DNA of 11,559 nt from a bacterium (GCA_021812925.1 JAKAMK010000018.1:1-11559), one strand, 5' to 3'; positions 1 to 5,029 are shown, counted from the stretch's first letter. Notes: generated by a model from the sequence alone, not told the origin. Numbers and translations are program-made.

Positions 1-149
1 GTCGCGTCCGTGCTGCCGCCGTCGCTCACGATGACCTCGTGCGGGAGCGCGAGCGCCGCAAGACACGCGAGGGTCGCGTCGAGGTAGTCCCCTTCCTGTA
101 GCGTCGGTATGAGTATCGAGAACAGCGGCGCGTCGTGCGTGTCGGGCAT
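1..149 (-). CDS. Family 2 glycosyltransferase, N-terminal fragment
   Basis: The reading frame starts at an ATG at 149 and runs off the left edge of the window, so only about 49 residues are visible. They contain the opening beta strand of a GT-A fold (FSILIPTLQEGDYLDATL, about residues 9-26) and the nucleotide-binding stretch VIVSDGGSTDA (about residues 39-49). Both are typical of family 2 glycosyltransferases, which transfer a sugar from a nucleotide-sugar donor to lipid, protein or glycan acceptors, usually at the inner face of the membrane. Acceptor and product cannot be told from this fragment. No Shine-Dalgarno precedes the ATG. The gene lies downstream of tRNA-Ser on the same strand and could share its transcript. 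The family call is fairly safe; the specificity is unknown. Confidence 0.8.
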   Translation of the reverse strand, partial: MPDTHDAPLFSILIPTLQEGDYLDATLACLAALALPHEVIVSDGGSTDA

Positions 150-287
150 GAAAAGAGAATGAGGGATTGCTTACTACGTGCGGACTATTGTAACCGACTC
201 GGGGTCCTACAGAAATCGTTATGGGCGGAATCGGAGGTCCGGCCACGGGTTTCTATATATCCTGCTCCGAACATGCGCGGTCTCAAG

Positions 288-374
288 CGGAGAGAGTGGG
301 ATTCGAACCCACGGTAGAGTTTCCCCTACGCCACCTTTCCAAGGTGGTGCTTTCGACCACTCAGCCATCTCTCC
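288..374 (-). tRNA. tRNA-Ser(GGA)
   Basis: This is an 87-nt class II tRNA. The seven-base acceptor stem GGAGAGA pairs with TCTCTCC, with discriminator G at 288. The D arm is GCTGAGTGGTCGAAAGC. The anticodon stem CCACC/GGTGG closes the loop TTGGAAA with anticodon GGA, which reads UCC/UCU serine codons. A long variable arm (GTAG...CTAC) marks the serine class, and the T arm is GTGGG-TTCGAAT-CCCAC. CCA is not encoded; the next bases are CTT, so a CCA-adding enzyme is needed. The first 14 nt are also the last codons and the stop of the upstream LAGLIDADG gene. A -10-like TATACA (381-386) lies 6 nt before G1. Confidence 0.96.
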
Positions 375-1029
375 ATTTCTTGTATACAGAGCCTATTCGA
401 GGATTCGAAGTCCTGAACACTCTCAGATAGTGGGCGACGGCACTCTCCTCATACAGATAGATGTCTCGGCCCTTCGCACTAATATGCGGCATAATGCCGA
501 ATTGTTCAAATGCGTCCCCGACCTGCCTCAGAAGCTGCGGGGAATAACTGGTAAAACAAAGCCCTATATTTTTGTACTCTTTCCCCGCGACCTTGTGCCG
601 ATGCACAAAGATGCACCCGTCCGTATCAACCAGCCCACGGACGCAAGCTTTCAAGAGCGAAGGCTTCGCCGTAATCCAGGCCGGAATATGTGCTCCCGCC
701 CTCAGCTTATTTCCCCTCGGTAACCCCCTCGACACCAAGAAATCGACGACCGCTATGCTTGCTAATGAAATCACAAGCGCTTGTCTGTCCTTTCTCTTTC
801 TCATGGCTGGAGATATACCGAAAAGCTCCTTCATCGTTTGGGCGACATACCGTGAGTAGGCCGCATCCTTCACCGCATTCATGGTAACGTTTGCCTGCCA
901 AAGGTTATTAATGCCTCCATCGCCCAGCATGATGCCGAAGAATTCAGCAAGCTTTGCAGACTCTTTGGGAAGCACGACCGACTTCTTTCGATGACTTTTC
1001 TTCGGGTATTGAAGCGACGCGTGCGACAT
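361..1029 (-). CDS. Free-standing LAGLIDADG homing endonuclease-like protein
   Basis: The 222-residue product has two copies of the LAGLIDADG motif. The first is LAEFFGIMLGDGGI (residues 27-40, acidic residue D37). The second is LLKACVRGLVDTDGCIF (residues 125-141, acidic residue D137). The spacing fits a single-chain two-motif nuclease of about 200-220 residues. Family members cut long asymmetric DNA sites; some have become RNA maturases or regulators. No intron or intein host gene is visible, so it is free-standing. Base composition is visibly more AT-rich than the neighbours, which suggests acquisition. The ATG at 1029 has no Shine-Dalgarno, but an extended -10 (TGA-TATGCT) ends 6 nt upstream. 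The TGA stop at 361-363 lies inside tRNA-Ser. Family call confident; activity unproven. Confidence 0.88.
   Translation of the reverse strand: MSHASLQYPKKSHRKKSVVLPKESAKLAEFFGIMLGDGGINNLWQANVTMNAVKDAAYSRYVAQTMKELFGISPAMRKRKDRQALVISLASIAVVDFLVSRGLPRGNKLRAGAHIPAWITAKPSLLKACVRGLVDTDGCIFVHRHKVAGKEYKNIGLCFTSYSPQLLRQVGDAFEQFGIMPHISAKGRDIYLYEESAVAHYLRVFRTSNPRIGSVYKKWRDG
381..386 (-). promoter_or_regulatory. -10 element of a tRNA-Ser promoter inside the LAGLIDADG coding region
   Basis: TATACA on the minus strand ends 6 nt before tRNA base G1, which places the expected transcription start at or next to the mature 5' end. A weak -35-like TTCGAA sits 17 nt upstream (404-409). The element lies within codons near the end of the LAGLIDADG gene. 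The call rests on spacing and hexamer match alone. Confidence 0.4.
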
Positions 1030-1035
1030 AGTTCA

Positions 1036-1044
1036 AGCATATCA
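1036..1044 (-). promoter_or_regulatory. Extended -10 promoter of the LAGLIDADG gene
   Basis: The minus strand reads TGA-TATGCT followed by 6 nt and the ATG at 1029. The TGn extension could replace a missing -35. The predicted transcription start falls on or next to the start codon, so the mRNA would be leaderless. Confidence 0.4.
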
Positions 1045-1120
1045 CTTGCCCTAGTCCCGCCCATATATCTACGCACTAGGTTACTCAGCGACGCCTCCAG
1101 TGGTCCCCGTGTTATACCAG

Positions 1121-1150
1121 AAAAAAAGCGAGACGGCACGAGGCCGTCTC
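1121..1150 (-). terminator. Rho-independent terminator of the 67-residue gene at 1169-1372
   Basis: On the minus strand an 8-bp perfect stem (GAGACGGC/GCCGTCTC, 1130-1150) with a 5-nt loop is followed by GC and seven T residues (1127 to 1121). It starts 18 nt after the stop codon. This is a textbook intrinsic terminator. Confidence 0.9.
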
Positions 1151-1168
1151 AAGAATCACGCAACGCAA

Positions 1169-1372
1169 CTAACTGACGCGTACGCCTGCGACGGCGAACT
1201 TCGTATTCTTGCCCTTGCGGGGCGTTCCGAACACGAGCTTGCCGCCACCCACGATGTTGTCCGCGGAGCTCGACTGCCAATGACGGCGCCGATACCGCTG
1301 CATCGCGAGCGTTCGTTCTTCGTTGGTGGGGCCTTCGAAGTCCGAATAATCGCGCGTTTTGTTGTCGTGCAT
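1169..1372 (-). CDS. Small hypothetical protein, 67 residues
   Basis: I do not recognise a family. The ATG at 1372 is chosen over an in-frame ATG at 1390 because it has an excellent ribosome binding site (AGGGAGGG, 1377-1384) 4 nt upstream. The product is hydrophilic and basic. An acidic/polar N-terminal half (DYSDFEGPTNEER) is followed by a basic patch (QRYRRRHW), then a glycine- and lysine-rich tail (GGGKLVFGTPRKGKNTKF). There is no signal peptide or membrane segment. The gene is followed 18 nt later by a strong terminator and preceded by a possible promoter (TTGCTT, 17 nt, CATAGT), so it looks like an independent unit. The good start and end signals make it likely real. The basic C-terminal half could bind nucleic acid, but this is only inference. 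Confidence 0.7.
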   Translation of the reverse strand: MHDNKTRDYSDFEGPTNEERTLAMQRYRRRHWQSSSADNIVGGGKLVFGTPRKGKNTKFAVAGVRVS

Positions 1373-1376
1373 GCTA

Positions 1377-1384
1377 CCCTCCCT
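1377..1384 (-). promoter_or_regulatory. Ribosome binding site deciding the start at 1372
   Basis: AGGGAGGG on the minus strand ends 4 nt before the ATG at 1372. It would fall inside the coding region if the upstream ATG at 1390 were used, so it fixes the shorter start. Confidence 0.75.
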
Positions 1385-1398
1385 GAACATTCGTAAGT

Positions 1399-1427
1399 AC
1401 TATGGCACGTTCGCAGCTTAAAAGCAA
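1399..1427 (-). promoter_or_regulatory. Possible promoter of the 67-residue gene at 1169-1372
   Basis: The minus strand has TTGCTT (1427-1422), a 17-nt spacer and CATAGT (1404-1399). Hexamer matches are partial (3/6 and 4/6), but the spacing is ideal. The predicted start leaves a leader of about 20 nt that holds the Shine-Dalgarno. The -35 overlaps the T-tract of the upstream terminator. Confidence 0.35.
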
Positions 1428-1448
1428 GAGGCGGCACGTGGCCGCCTC
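1420..1448 (-). terminator. Intrinsic terminator of the htpX-side gene at 1466-1669
   Basis: The 8-bp stem GAGGCGGC/GCCGCCTC (1428-1448) with a 5-nt loop is followed on the minus strand by TTGCTTTT. It begins 17 nt after the stop of the 67-residue gene upstream. The stem and loop closely resemble the terminator at 1130-1150. Confidence 0.75.
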
Positions 1449-1465
1449 TCGGTTGTTCTATGAAA

Positions 1466-1669
1466 TCATTCCTCCTCTTTAAGAATTGCTCTCACTTGCT
1501 TATCGGGCAGGATCTTCCGCTGCTGGGTTGCGGGCAGTTCAGCCAGTGTCTCTCGCGGAACTCCCGCTTGCACGTGGGCAAGCGCGAGCTTGCGATAGGC
1601 TGGGCCTTTACCTGCGTACCGTCCGTGGCGACGGAATGCTGCTCCGATGTTCGGCAAGACCGAGAACAT
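1466..1669 (-). CDS. Small hypothetical protein, 67 residues, downstream of htpX
   Basis: No family is recognised. The start at 1669 has a strong ribosome binding site (AGAGGAG, 1677-1683) with a 7-nt spacer. The product is soluble and basic in its N-terminal two thirds (MFSVLPNIGAAFRRHGRYAG, then KGPAYRKLALAHVQAG). It ends in a charged tail (DKQVRAILKEEE). The middle (VPRETLAELPATQQRKILP) looks like two short helices. The gene starts 37 nt after the htpX stop on the same strand with no terminator between, so it is probably cotranscribed with htpX. An intrinsic terminator follows its stop. A role next to HtpX is possible by context only. Confidence 0.7.
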   Translation of the reverse strand: MFSVLPNIGAAFRRHGRYAGKGPAYRKLALAHVQAGVPRETLAELPATQQRKILPDKQVRAILKEEE

Positions 1670-1676
1670 GAGGACG

Positions 1677-1683
1677 CTCCTCT
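1677..1683 (-). promoter_or_regulatory. Ribosome binding site of the 67-residue gene at 1466-1669
   Basis: AGAGGAG on the minus strand ends 7 nt before the ATG at 1669. It supports independent translation initiation within a likely htpX transcript. Confidence 0.7.
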
Positions 1684-1706
1684 CTACACTACCCTTAGAA
1701 AGCGTA

Positions 1707-2612
1707 TCACGCCGCGTGCCCGAGAATTGCCTTGATGCGGTCCGCGATGGGCGGATGTGTGGAAAAGAGGCGCTCTATCCAGCCCGAGGAGCCGATTTTC
1801 TCCTTCGACGCGCCGAAGGGGTCGCTAATGAAAAGGTGCGCGGTAGCGAGGTTCGGGTGCTGCATGGCGCCCTGGTAGCTGCCGAGCTTCCCGAGGGCCG
1901 AGGCGAGTCCTTCCGGGTAGCGCGTGAGGAGAACGCCCGAAGCGTCGGCGAGGTACTCGCGGCGGCGCGAGATGGCGAGCTCGATGAGTTTCGCGGCGAG
2001 GGGTGCGAGGACGATGCCGACAATCGCGAGGACGGCGAGGAGCGCGCCGCCGTTTTCGTTATCCCGCCGACCGCCGCCCCAGAACGACATGCGCAGGAAG
2101 ATCTGCGCGAGGATGGCGACGAAGCCCGCGAGCACGACCGCAACCGTCATGAGGAGCATGTCGCGATTCTTCACGTGCGACATCTCGTGCGCAATGACAC
2201 CCTCGAGCTCCGTGCGGTTCATCATGCTGAGAAGCCCCGTCGTCGCGCAGATGACCGCGTGGTGCTCGTCGCGCCCGGTCGCGAACGCGTTCGGCGCCGG
2301 GTCGTCGATGACATAGAGCTTCGGCGTCGGCAGGCCGGCCGTGATGGCCATGTTCTCGGCGACCGTATAGAAATCGAAGAACTCCTCGCGGGTCGCCGGC
2401 CGTGCGCGGTTCATGGAAAGCACGAGCGTATCCGAGGCCCAGTACGCGTAGAAGTTCGTCGCGACCGCGAGCACAATAGCGACGTAGAGGATGGCCGGGC
2501 TCTGGTAGTACCAGGAGAATGCGTACCCGACCGCGATGACCACGACAAGGAAGCCGATGACGAGCGCCCAGGTGCGGCGGATATTGCTCGCGCGCTGCCC
2601 GTATATATCCAT
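1707..2612 (-). CDS. htpX: HtpX, membrane zinc metalloprotease (M48)
   Basis: HtpX is an inner-membrane protease that degrades misfolded membrane proteins alongside FtsH. The 301-residue product has the family layout. Two N-terminal membrane helices lie at about residues 15-35 and 39-58. The zinc motif HEMSH (142-146) follows GVIA, and the third ligand is E219 in SRRREYLAD. Two further hydrophobic segments lie at about 153-175 and 188-210. The C-terminal LFSTHPPIADRIKAI matches the conserved family end. Length is normal (about 290-300). The ATG at 2612 is chosen because MDIYGQRASNIRRT fits the family N-terminus; the open frame upstream is only a run-on. No Shine-Dalgarno is present, but an extended -10 (TGG-TATCAT) ends 6 nt before the ATG. 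A 67-residue gene follows in the same direction. Confidence 0.96.
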   Translation of the reverse strand: MDIYGQRASNIRRTWALVIGFLVVVIAVGYAFSWYYQSPAILYVAIVLAVATNFYAYWASDTLVLSMNRARPATREEFFDFYTVAENMAITAGLPTPKLYVIDDPAPNAFATGRDEHHAVICATTGLLSMMNRTELEGVIAHEMSHVKNRDMLLMTVAVVLAGFVAILAQIFLRMSFWGGGRRDNENGGALLAVLAIVGIVLAPLAAKLIELAISRRREYLADASGVLLTRYPEGLASALGKLGSYQGAMQHPNLATAHLFISDPFGASKEKIGSSGWIERLFSTHPPIADRIKAILGHAA

Positions 2613-2618
2613 ACAATC

Positions 2619-2627
2619 ATGATACCA
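2619..2627 (-). promoter_or_regulatory. Extended -10 promoter of htpX
   Basis: The minus strand reads TGG-TATCAT, then 6 nt and the ATG at 2612. No good -35 is seen. The predicted transcription start coincides with the start codon, giving a leaderless mRNA. Confidence 0.45.
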
Positions 2628-2666
2628 AATGCGGCGCGGGTGGGCCGGAGGCCCGCCCGCGCCTGC

Positions 2667-2695
2667 TTGACAAATACGTAGCAATATGCTATACA
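2667..2695 (+). promoter_or_regulatory. Sigma-70-type promoter of the 103-residue membrane protein
   Basis: TTGACA (2667-2672, perfect -35), a 17-nt spacer and TATACA (2690-2695) form the best promoter in the window. The predicted transcription start near 2702 gives a leader of about 21 nt that contains the Shine-Dalgarno of the gene starting at 2723. Confidence 0.8.
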
Positions 2696-2710
2696 ACATA
2701 GGAATTCTTT

Positions 2711-2719
2711 GGAGTAAGG
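2711..2719 (+). promoter_or_regulatory. Ribosome binding site deciding a TTG start at 2723
   Basis: GGAGTAAGG lies just before TTG at 2723, with GGAG 8 nt upstream of the codon. No ATG is available in frame near this position, so the site supports a TTG start. Confidence 0.7.
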
Positions 2720-2722
2720 CTA

Positions 2723-3034
2723 TTGCTCTTTCCACTCGAATCCGAATCCCGCCTCGGAGGCCTCGCTCGAATCGCGAGAGTTCTCATGTTATCCATGGTG
2801 ATCATCGGCACGACTACCGTTGGCGCCATAGCAGTCCTGTTCGCCCTAGCTGGCGCCGGACTCACTCTCTTGGGGTGCATTGTTTTGATAGGCAGCGTTG
2901 CGGGCATGCCCCACACCGCAGCAAATCTGCAAAGCGCTCTAGTGGTGACACCGGTCAGCGCCATCTTCGCGCTGGGCTGCAACACCATTCGGAAATACAT
3001 GAACCGACTCAACGAAAGGATTGTGGGCAGCTGA
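2723..3034 (+). CDS. Small hypothetical membrane protein, 103 residues, TTG start
   Basis: No family is recognised. The product is mostly hydrophobic. A polar N-terminus of about 17 residues is followed by hydrophobic stretches at about residues 18-44, 46-62 and 71-88, then a basic tail (RKYMNRLNERIVGS). It is therefore probably an integral membrane protein with two or three helices. The start is TTG at 2723, supported by the upstream GGAG and by a strong promoter at 2667-2695. A strong terminator begins 13 nt after the TGA. It is transcribed opposite to its neighbours and sits between the lemA-Nudix pair and htpX. Its composition is less GC-rich than theirs. It looks like a self-contained cassette; function unknown. 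Confidence 0.7.
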   Translation: MLFPLESESRLGGLARIARVLMLSMVIIGTTTVGAIAVLFALAGAGLTLLGCIVLIGSVAGMPHTAANLQSALVVTPVSAIFALGCNTIRKYMNRLNERIVGS

Positions 3035-3047
3035 GGGGGAAACGGCG

Positions 3048-3095
3048 ACGGCCGGACCATTGAAATATATGGCTCCGGCCGTTGTTTATTTTTTT
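3048..3095 (+). terminator. Intrinsic terminator of the 103-residue membrane protein
   Basis: The stem ACGGCCGGA-CCAT (3048-3060) pairs with ATGG-(C)-TCCGGCCGT (3069-3082) around an 8-nt loop, with a single bulged C. It is followed by TGTTTATTTTTTT (3083-3095). The T-tract is at the same time the antisense of the last two lysine codons and the stop of the convergent Nudix gene. Confidence 0.9.
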
Positions 3096-3586
3096 GAGAG
3101 CCGTCTTTCGACTTCACCTATCTCATTCGCGATGCCGGCGATGAATTCATACTTCCCCGCTTCCTCGGCAGTAATCCACGCAAACTCCGTCGCGTCTTCG
3201 TCGAGCCGGACCTCCCCGGACGCGTAGCGGCAGTACAGGGAGAGGACGAGGAGCGGTGCGCGGCCGCCATGCATCGCTGCGACGTCGAGCAGGTAGCGGA
3301 TGTCCTCCACCTCGAGGCCGACTTCCTCTCGTATCTCGCGCCGGAGCGCACGCTCGATGACGCCATACCACTGCGGGTTCCCGTCCGCCTCGTAGGACGG
3401 CTCGAGGTGGAGGTAATCATCTATCTCGAGCCCGCCGCCTGGCACGGTCCATTTCTCCGGCCACGCTTGCTTGTGCGCGGCGCGCTTCGTCACGAGGTAG
3501 CGCCGCACGCCATTCTCCTCTTTCCAGATAATGCCCGTAACCGCGATGCGATGTAGTTCGCGGTCGTTCGGCACGGGCACCGCCAT
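3086..3586 (-). CDS. Nudix hydrolase with an insertion in the Nudix box
   Basis: The 166-residue protein has a Nudix fold: an N-terminal strand region (IAVTGIIW), WTVPGGGLE (residues 46-54), and the box core REIREEVGL (83-91) with metal-binding glutamates E84, E87 and E88. Nudix enzymes hydrolyse nucleoside diphosphates linked to another group; the substrate here is unknown. The usual 5 residues between the first Gly and Glu are replaced by about 23 (an acidic/aromatic insert, residues 54-74). The first box Glu falls on G75, so the box is non-canonical. The ATG at 3586 is one nucleotide after the lemA stop (TAG-T-ATG), which implies translational coupling with lemA. Its stop lies in the T-tract of the convergent terminator. 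Fold call confident; enzyme class open. Confidence 0.9.
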   Translation of the reverse strand: MAVPVPNDRELHRIAVTGIIWKEENGVRRYLVTKRAAHKQAWPEKWTVPGGGLEIDDYLHLEPSYEADGNPQWYGVIERALRREIREEVGLEVEDIRYLLDVAAMHGGRAPLLVLSLYCRYASGEVRLDEDATEFAWITAEEAGKYEFIAGIANEIGEVERRLSKK

Positions 3587-3587
3587 A

Positions 3588-4148
3588 CTAGAATTGCACC
3601 TTCACCGGCGCGCTCGCCGCAGCGTCCTCAGCCCCGAGCTCGAAGAGGTCCATCGGCTGGAAGCCGAACATGCCGGCGAAGAGGTTCGTCGGGAAGACCT
3701 GCTCGGCCGTGTTGAGCGCCATGACGGTCGTGTTGTAGAAGCGGCGCGCTGCCTGGATCTTGTCCTCGGTGTCGGTGAGGTCACGCTGTAGCTGCAGGAA
3801 GTTCTCGTTCGCTTTCAAGTTTGGGTAATTTTCCGCGACGGCGAAGAGTGACTTCAGCGTGCCGGAAAGCGCGTTCTCCGCCTGGGCCTTGTCCGCCGGC
3901 GCAGTCGCCTGCATAGCGGTCGTGCGCGCGGCGGTCACCTGCTCGAGGACGCCCGCCTCGTGCGCCGCATAGCCCTTCACGGTCTCGACGAGGTTCGGGA
4001 TGAGGTCGTAGCGGCGCTTCAGCTGCACGGCGATGTCGGCCCAGGCCTCCTTCGCGCGATTCCGGAGCGCCACGAGGCCGTTATAGGCGAACGCCAGCCA
4101 TCCGAGTACCAGGATGACGACGATAAGCACTATGGTGGTGATAGTCAT
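3588..4148 (-). CDS. lemA: LemA family membrane protein
   Basis: The 186-residue product matches the LemA family throughout. A single N-terminal membrane helix (about residues 4-22, MTITTIVLIVVILVLGW) is followed by the signature YNGLVALRNRAKEAWADI and then QLKRRYDLIPNLVETVKGYA (residues 43-62). The rest is a helical bundle containing ENYPNLKANENFLQLQRDL and RRFYNTTVMALN. Length is typical. The biochemical role of LemA is poorly defined; it is often encoded next to htpX and may act with it in envelope proteolysis. Here the pair is interrupted by the coupled Nudix gene and a plus-strand membrane-protein gene. The ATG at 4148 has no Shine-Dalgarno; an extended -10 (TGT-TACAAT) ends 6 nt upstream. 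Confidence 0.95.
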   Translation of the reverse strand: MTITTIVLIVVILVLGWLAFAYNGLVALRNRAKEAWADIAVQLKRRYDLIPNLVETVKGYAAHEAGVLEQVTAARTTAMQATAPADKAQAENALSGTLKSLFAVAENYPNLKANENFLQLQRDLTDTEDKIQAARRFYNTTVMALNTAEQVFPTNLFAGMFGFQPMDLFELGAEDAAASAPVKVQF

Positions 4149-4154
4149 GCATCA

Positions 4155-4163
4155 ATTGTAACA
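4155..4163 (-). promoter_or_regulatory. Extended -10 promoter of the lemA-Nudix operon
   Basis: The minus strand reads TGT-TACAAT, 6 nt, then the ATG at 4148. TACAAT matches 5/6 of the consensus, and the TGn extension is present. The predicted mRNA is leaderless. Confidence 0.5.
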
Positions 4164-4201
4164 CCCGGAACGCTTCAAGGTATGCGGCGGCGGCAAGCGG
4201 G

Positions 4202-4243
4202 AAATACAAAACACCCCCGCAGCCGTCCTAGGCCGCGGAGGTG
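4202..4243 (-). terminator. Intrinsic terminator of the 70-residue membrane protein
   Basis: On the minus strand CACCTCCGC pairs with GCGGGGGTG (9 bp, one G-U; plus strand 4212-4243). It encloses a second small GCC/GGC stem and is followed by TTTTGTATTT. It starts 10 nt after the stop codon at 4254. Confidence 0.85.
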
Positions 4244-4253
4244 CGTGTGCTCG

Positions 4254-4466
4254 CTAGCGACGCGAGTACACGAAGACGATGGCGAACGGGACCGGAAAGA
4301 GCAATGGGCCGAACGCCACGATCGTGTTGTGCATGCCGAGGCGCATGGTTGGGTCGAGAGGTTCTATGCCGCCCTTCGCGTAGTGCCACCACACACAGGC
4401 AAGCACGGATGTCGCGACTGTCGCGACGGCATATGCTCTCGGATGCTGGCGCAGTGTCTCGAGCAT
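4254..4466 (-). CDS. Small hypothetical membrane protein, 70 residues
   Basis: No family is recognised. The start at 4466 is fixed by a strong Shine-Dalgarno (GGAGGT, 4475-4480); the same frame stays open far upstream but only as antisense of a Nudix gene. The product begins MLETLRQHPR and has one hydrophobic segment at about residues 11-27 (AYAVATVATSVLACVWW). A polar linker (HYAKGGIEPLDPTMRLGMHN) follows, then a second hydrophobic segment at about 48-66 (TIVAFGPLLFPVPFAIVF), and it ends with VYSRR. This suggests a two-helix hairpin in the membrane with a positively charged C-terminus. A strong terminator follows within 10 nt, so it is a single-gene unit. Function unknown. Confidence 0.7.
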   Translation of the reverse strand: MLETLRQHPRAYAVATVATSVLACVWWHYAKGGIEPLDPTMRLGMHNTIVAFGPLLFPVPFAIVFVYSRR

Positions 4467-4474
4467 GAACGTAT

Positions 4475-4480
4475 ACCTCC
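4475..4480 (-). promoter_or_regulatory. Ribosome binding site deciding the start at 4466
   Basis: GGAGGT on the minus strand ends 8 nt before the ATG at 4466. It picks this start out of a much longer open frame. Confidence 0.75.
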
Positions 4481-4554
4481 GTACAAGACCTTTCCCCTCC
4501 TGAGAGACTACCGCATGCGCCGCCTCGCCGCGGTGCCCCACGTGGATAGCGGGG

Positions 4555-4582
4555 TTCACAGCCGGGAAAATTCGGGTATCAT
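4555..4582 (+). promoter_or_regulatory. Promoter of the second Nudix gene
   Basis: TTCACA (4555-4560), a 16-nt spacer and TATCAT (4577-4582) are followed by 7 nt and then ATG at 4590. The predicted transcription start is the A of that ATG. The other in-frame ATG (4581) lies inside the -10, which argues against its use. Confidence 0.55.
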
Positions 4583-4589
4583 GCCGCCG

Positions 4590-5027
4590 ATGCAGACACA
4601 GGAGACAGAACGTGCGGGCGGCATCGTGCTCGGCGACCACGGCACGGTAGCGCTCGTACGGAACCGTCCGGGCACGGACTGGTTCTTCCCGAAGGGCGGC
4701 GTCGAAGCGGGCGAATCGCTCGAAGATGCGGCGCGGCGCGAGATAGCGGAAGAGACAGGGCTCGCGGAGCTCGAGCACCTCGACGAGCTCGGCAGCTACG
4801 AACGTCCGGGCATCCGGAAGGACGGCTCGTACGACGACGAGGTGAAGGTCATCCACATGTTCCTCTTCGCCGCGAAAGCGCACGCAGAACTCGCGCCGTC
4901 GCACGAGATTCTCGACGCGGTCTGGAAGCCGTTCCGTGAAGTCGCCGACTCGCTCGAAGACCCTAAAGACCGCGCGTGGTTCGCGACGGTCTTCGAGCGG
5001 GTGCGCGAGGCCATCCAGCGCGACTAG
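4590..5027 (+). CDS. Nudix hydrolase, Ap4A hydrolase/MutT-like
   Basis: The 145-residue protein has a complete canonical Nudix box, GGVEAGESLEDAARREIAEE followed by TGL (residues 36-58), preceded by DWFFPKG. The box keeps every consensus position (G36, E42, R50, E51, E54, E55, G57). The FPKGG context and small size resemble diadenosine-polyphosphate or other MutT-like hydrolases, which clear signalling or damaged nucleotides; the exact substrate is not determinable. The ATG at 4590 is chosen over 4581 because a promoter (TTCACA-16-TATCAT) places the transcription start at 4590 and overlaps the earlier ATG. There is no Shine-Dalgarno. The gene is convergent with malic enzyme across a 261-bp structured gap. 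It is clearly different from the Nudix gene beside lemA. Confidence 0.92.
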   Translation: MQTQETERAGGIVLGDHGTVALVRNRPGTDWFFPKGGVEAGESLEDAARREIAEETGLAELEHLDELGSYERPGIRKDGSYDDEVKVIHMFLFAAKAHAELAPSHEILDAVWKPFREVADSLEDPKDRAWFATVFERVREAIQRD

Positions 5028-5029
5028 CC

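Noticed and set aside
178..723. Plus-strand frames across tRNA-Ser (product contains RVGFEPTVE-like text)
   Set aside because: Such peptides are the classic mistranslation of tRNA T-arms; the frames also run antisense to the LAGLIDADG gene.
1647..2681. Plus-strand open frame of 344 residues opposite htpX
   Set aside because: It is antisense to a certain htpX gene. Its protein is an Arg/Glu/Asp-rich low-complexity sequence typical of shadow frames in GC-rich DNA, and it has no start signals.
3960..4589. N-terminal extension of the second Nudix frame back into lemA
   Set aside because: The frame is open only because of GC-rich antisense of lemA; the promoter, family alignment and a terminator in between place the start at 4590.
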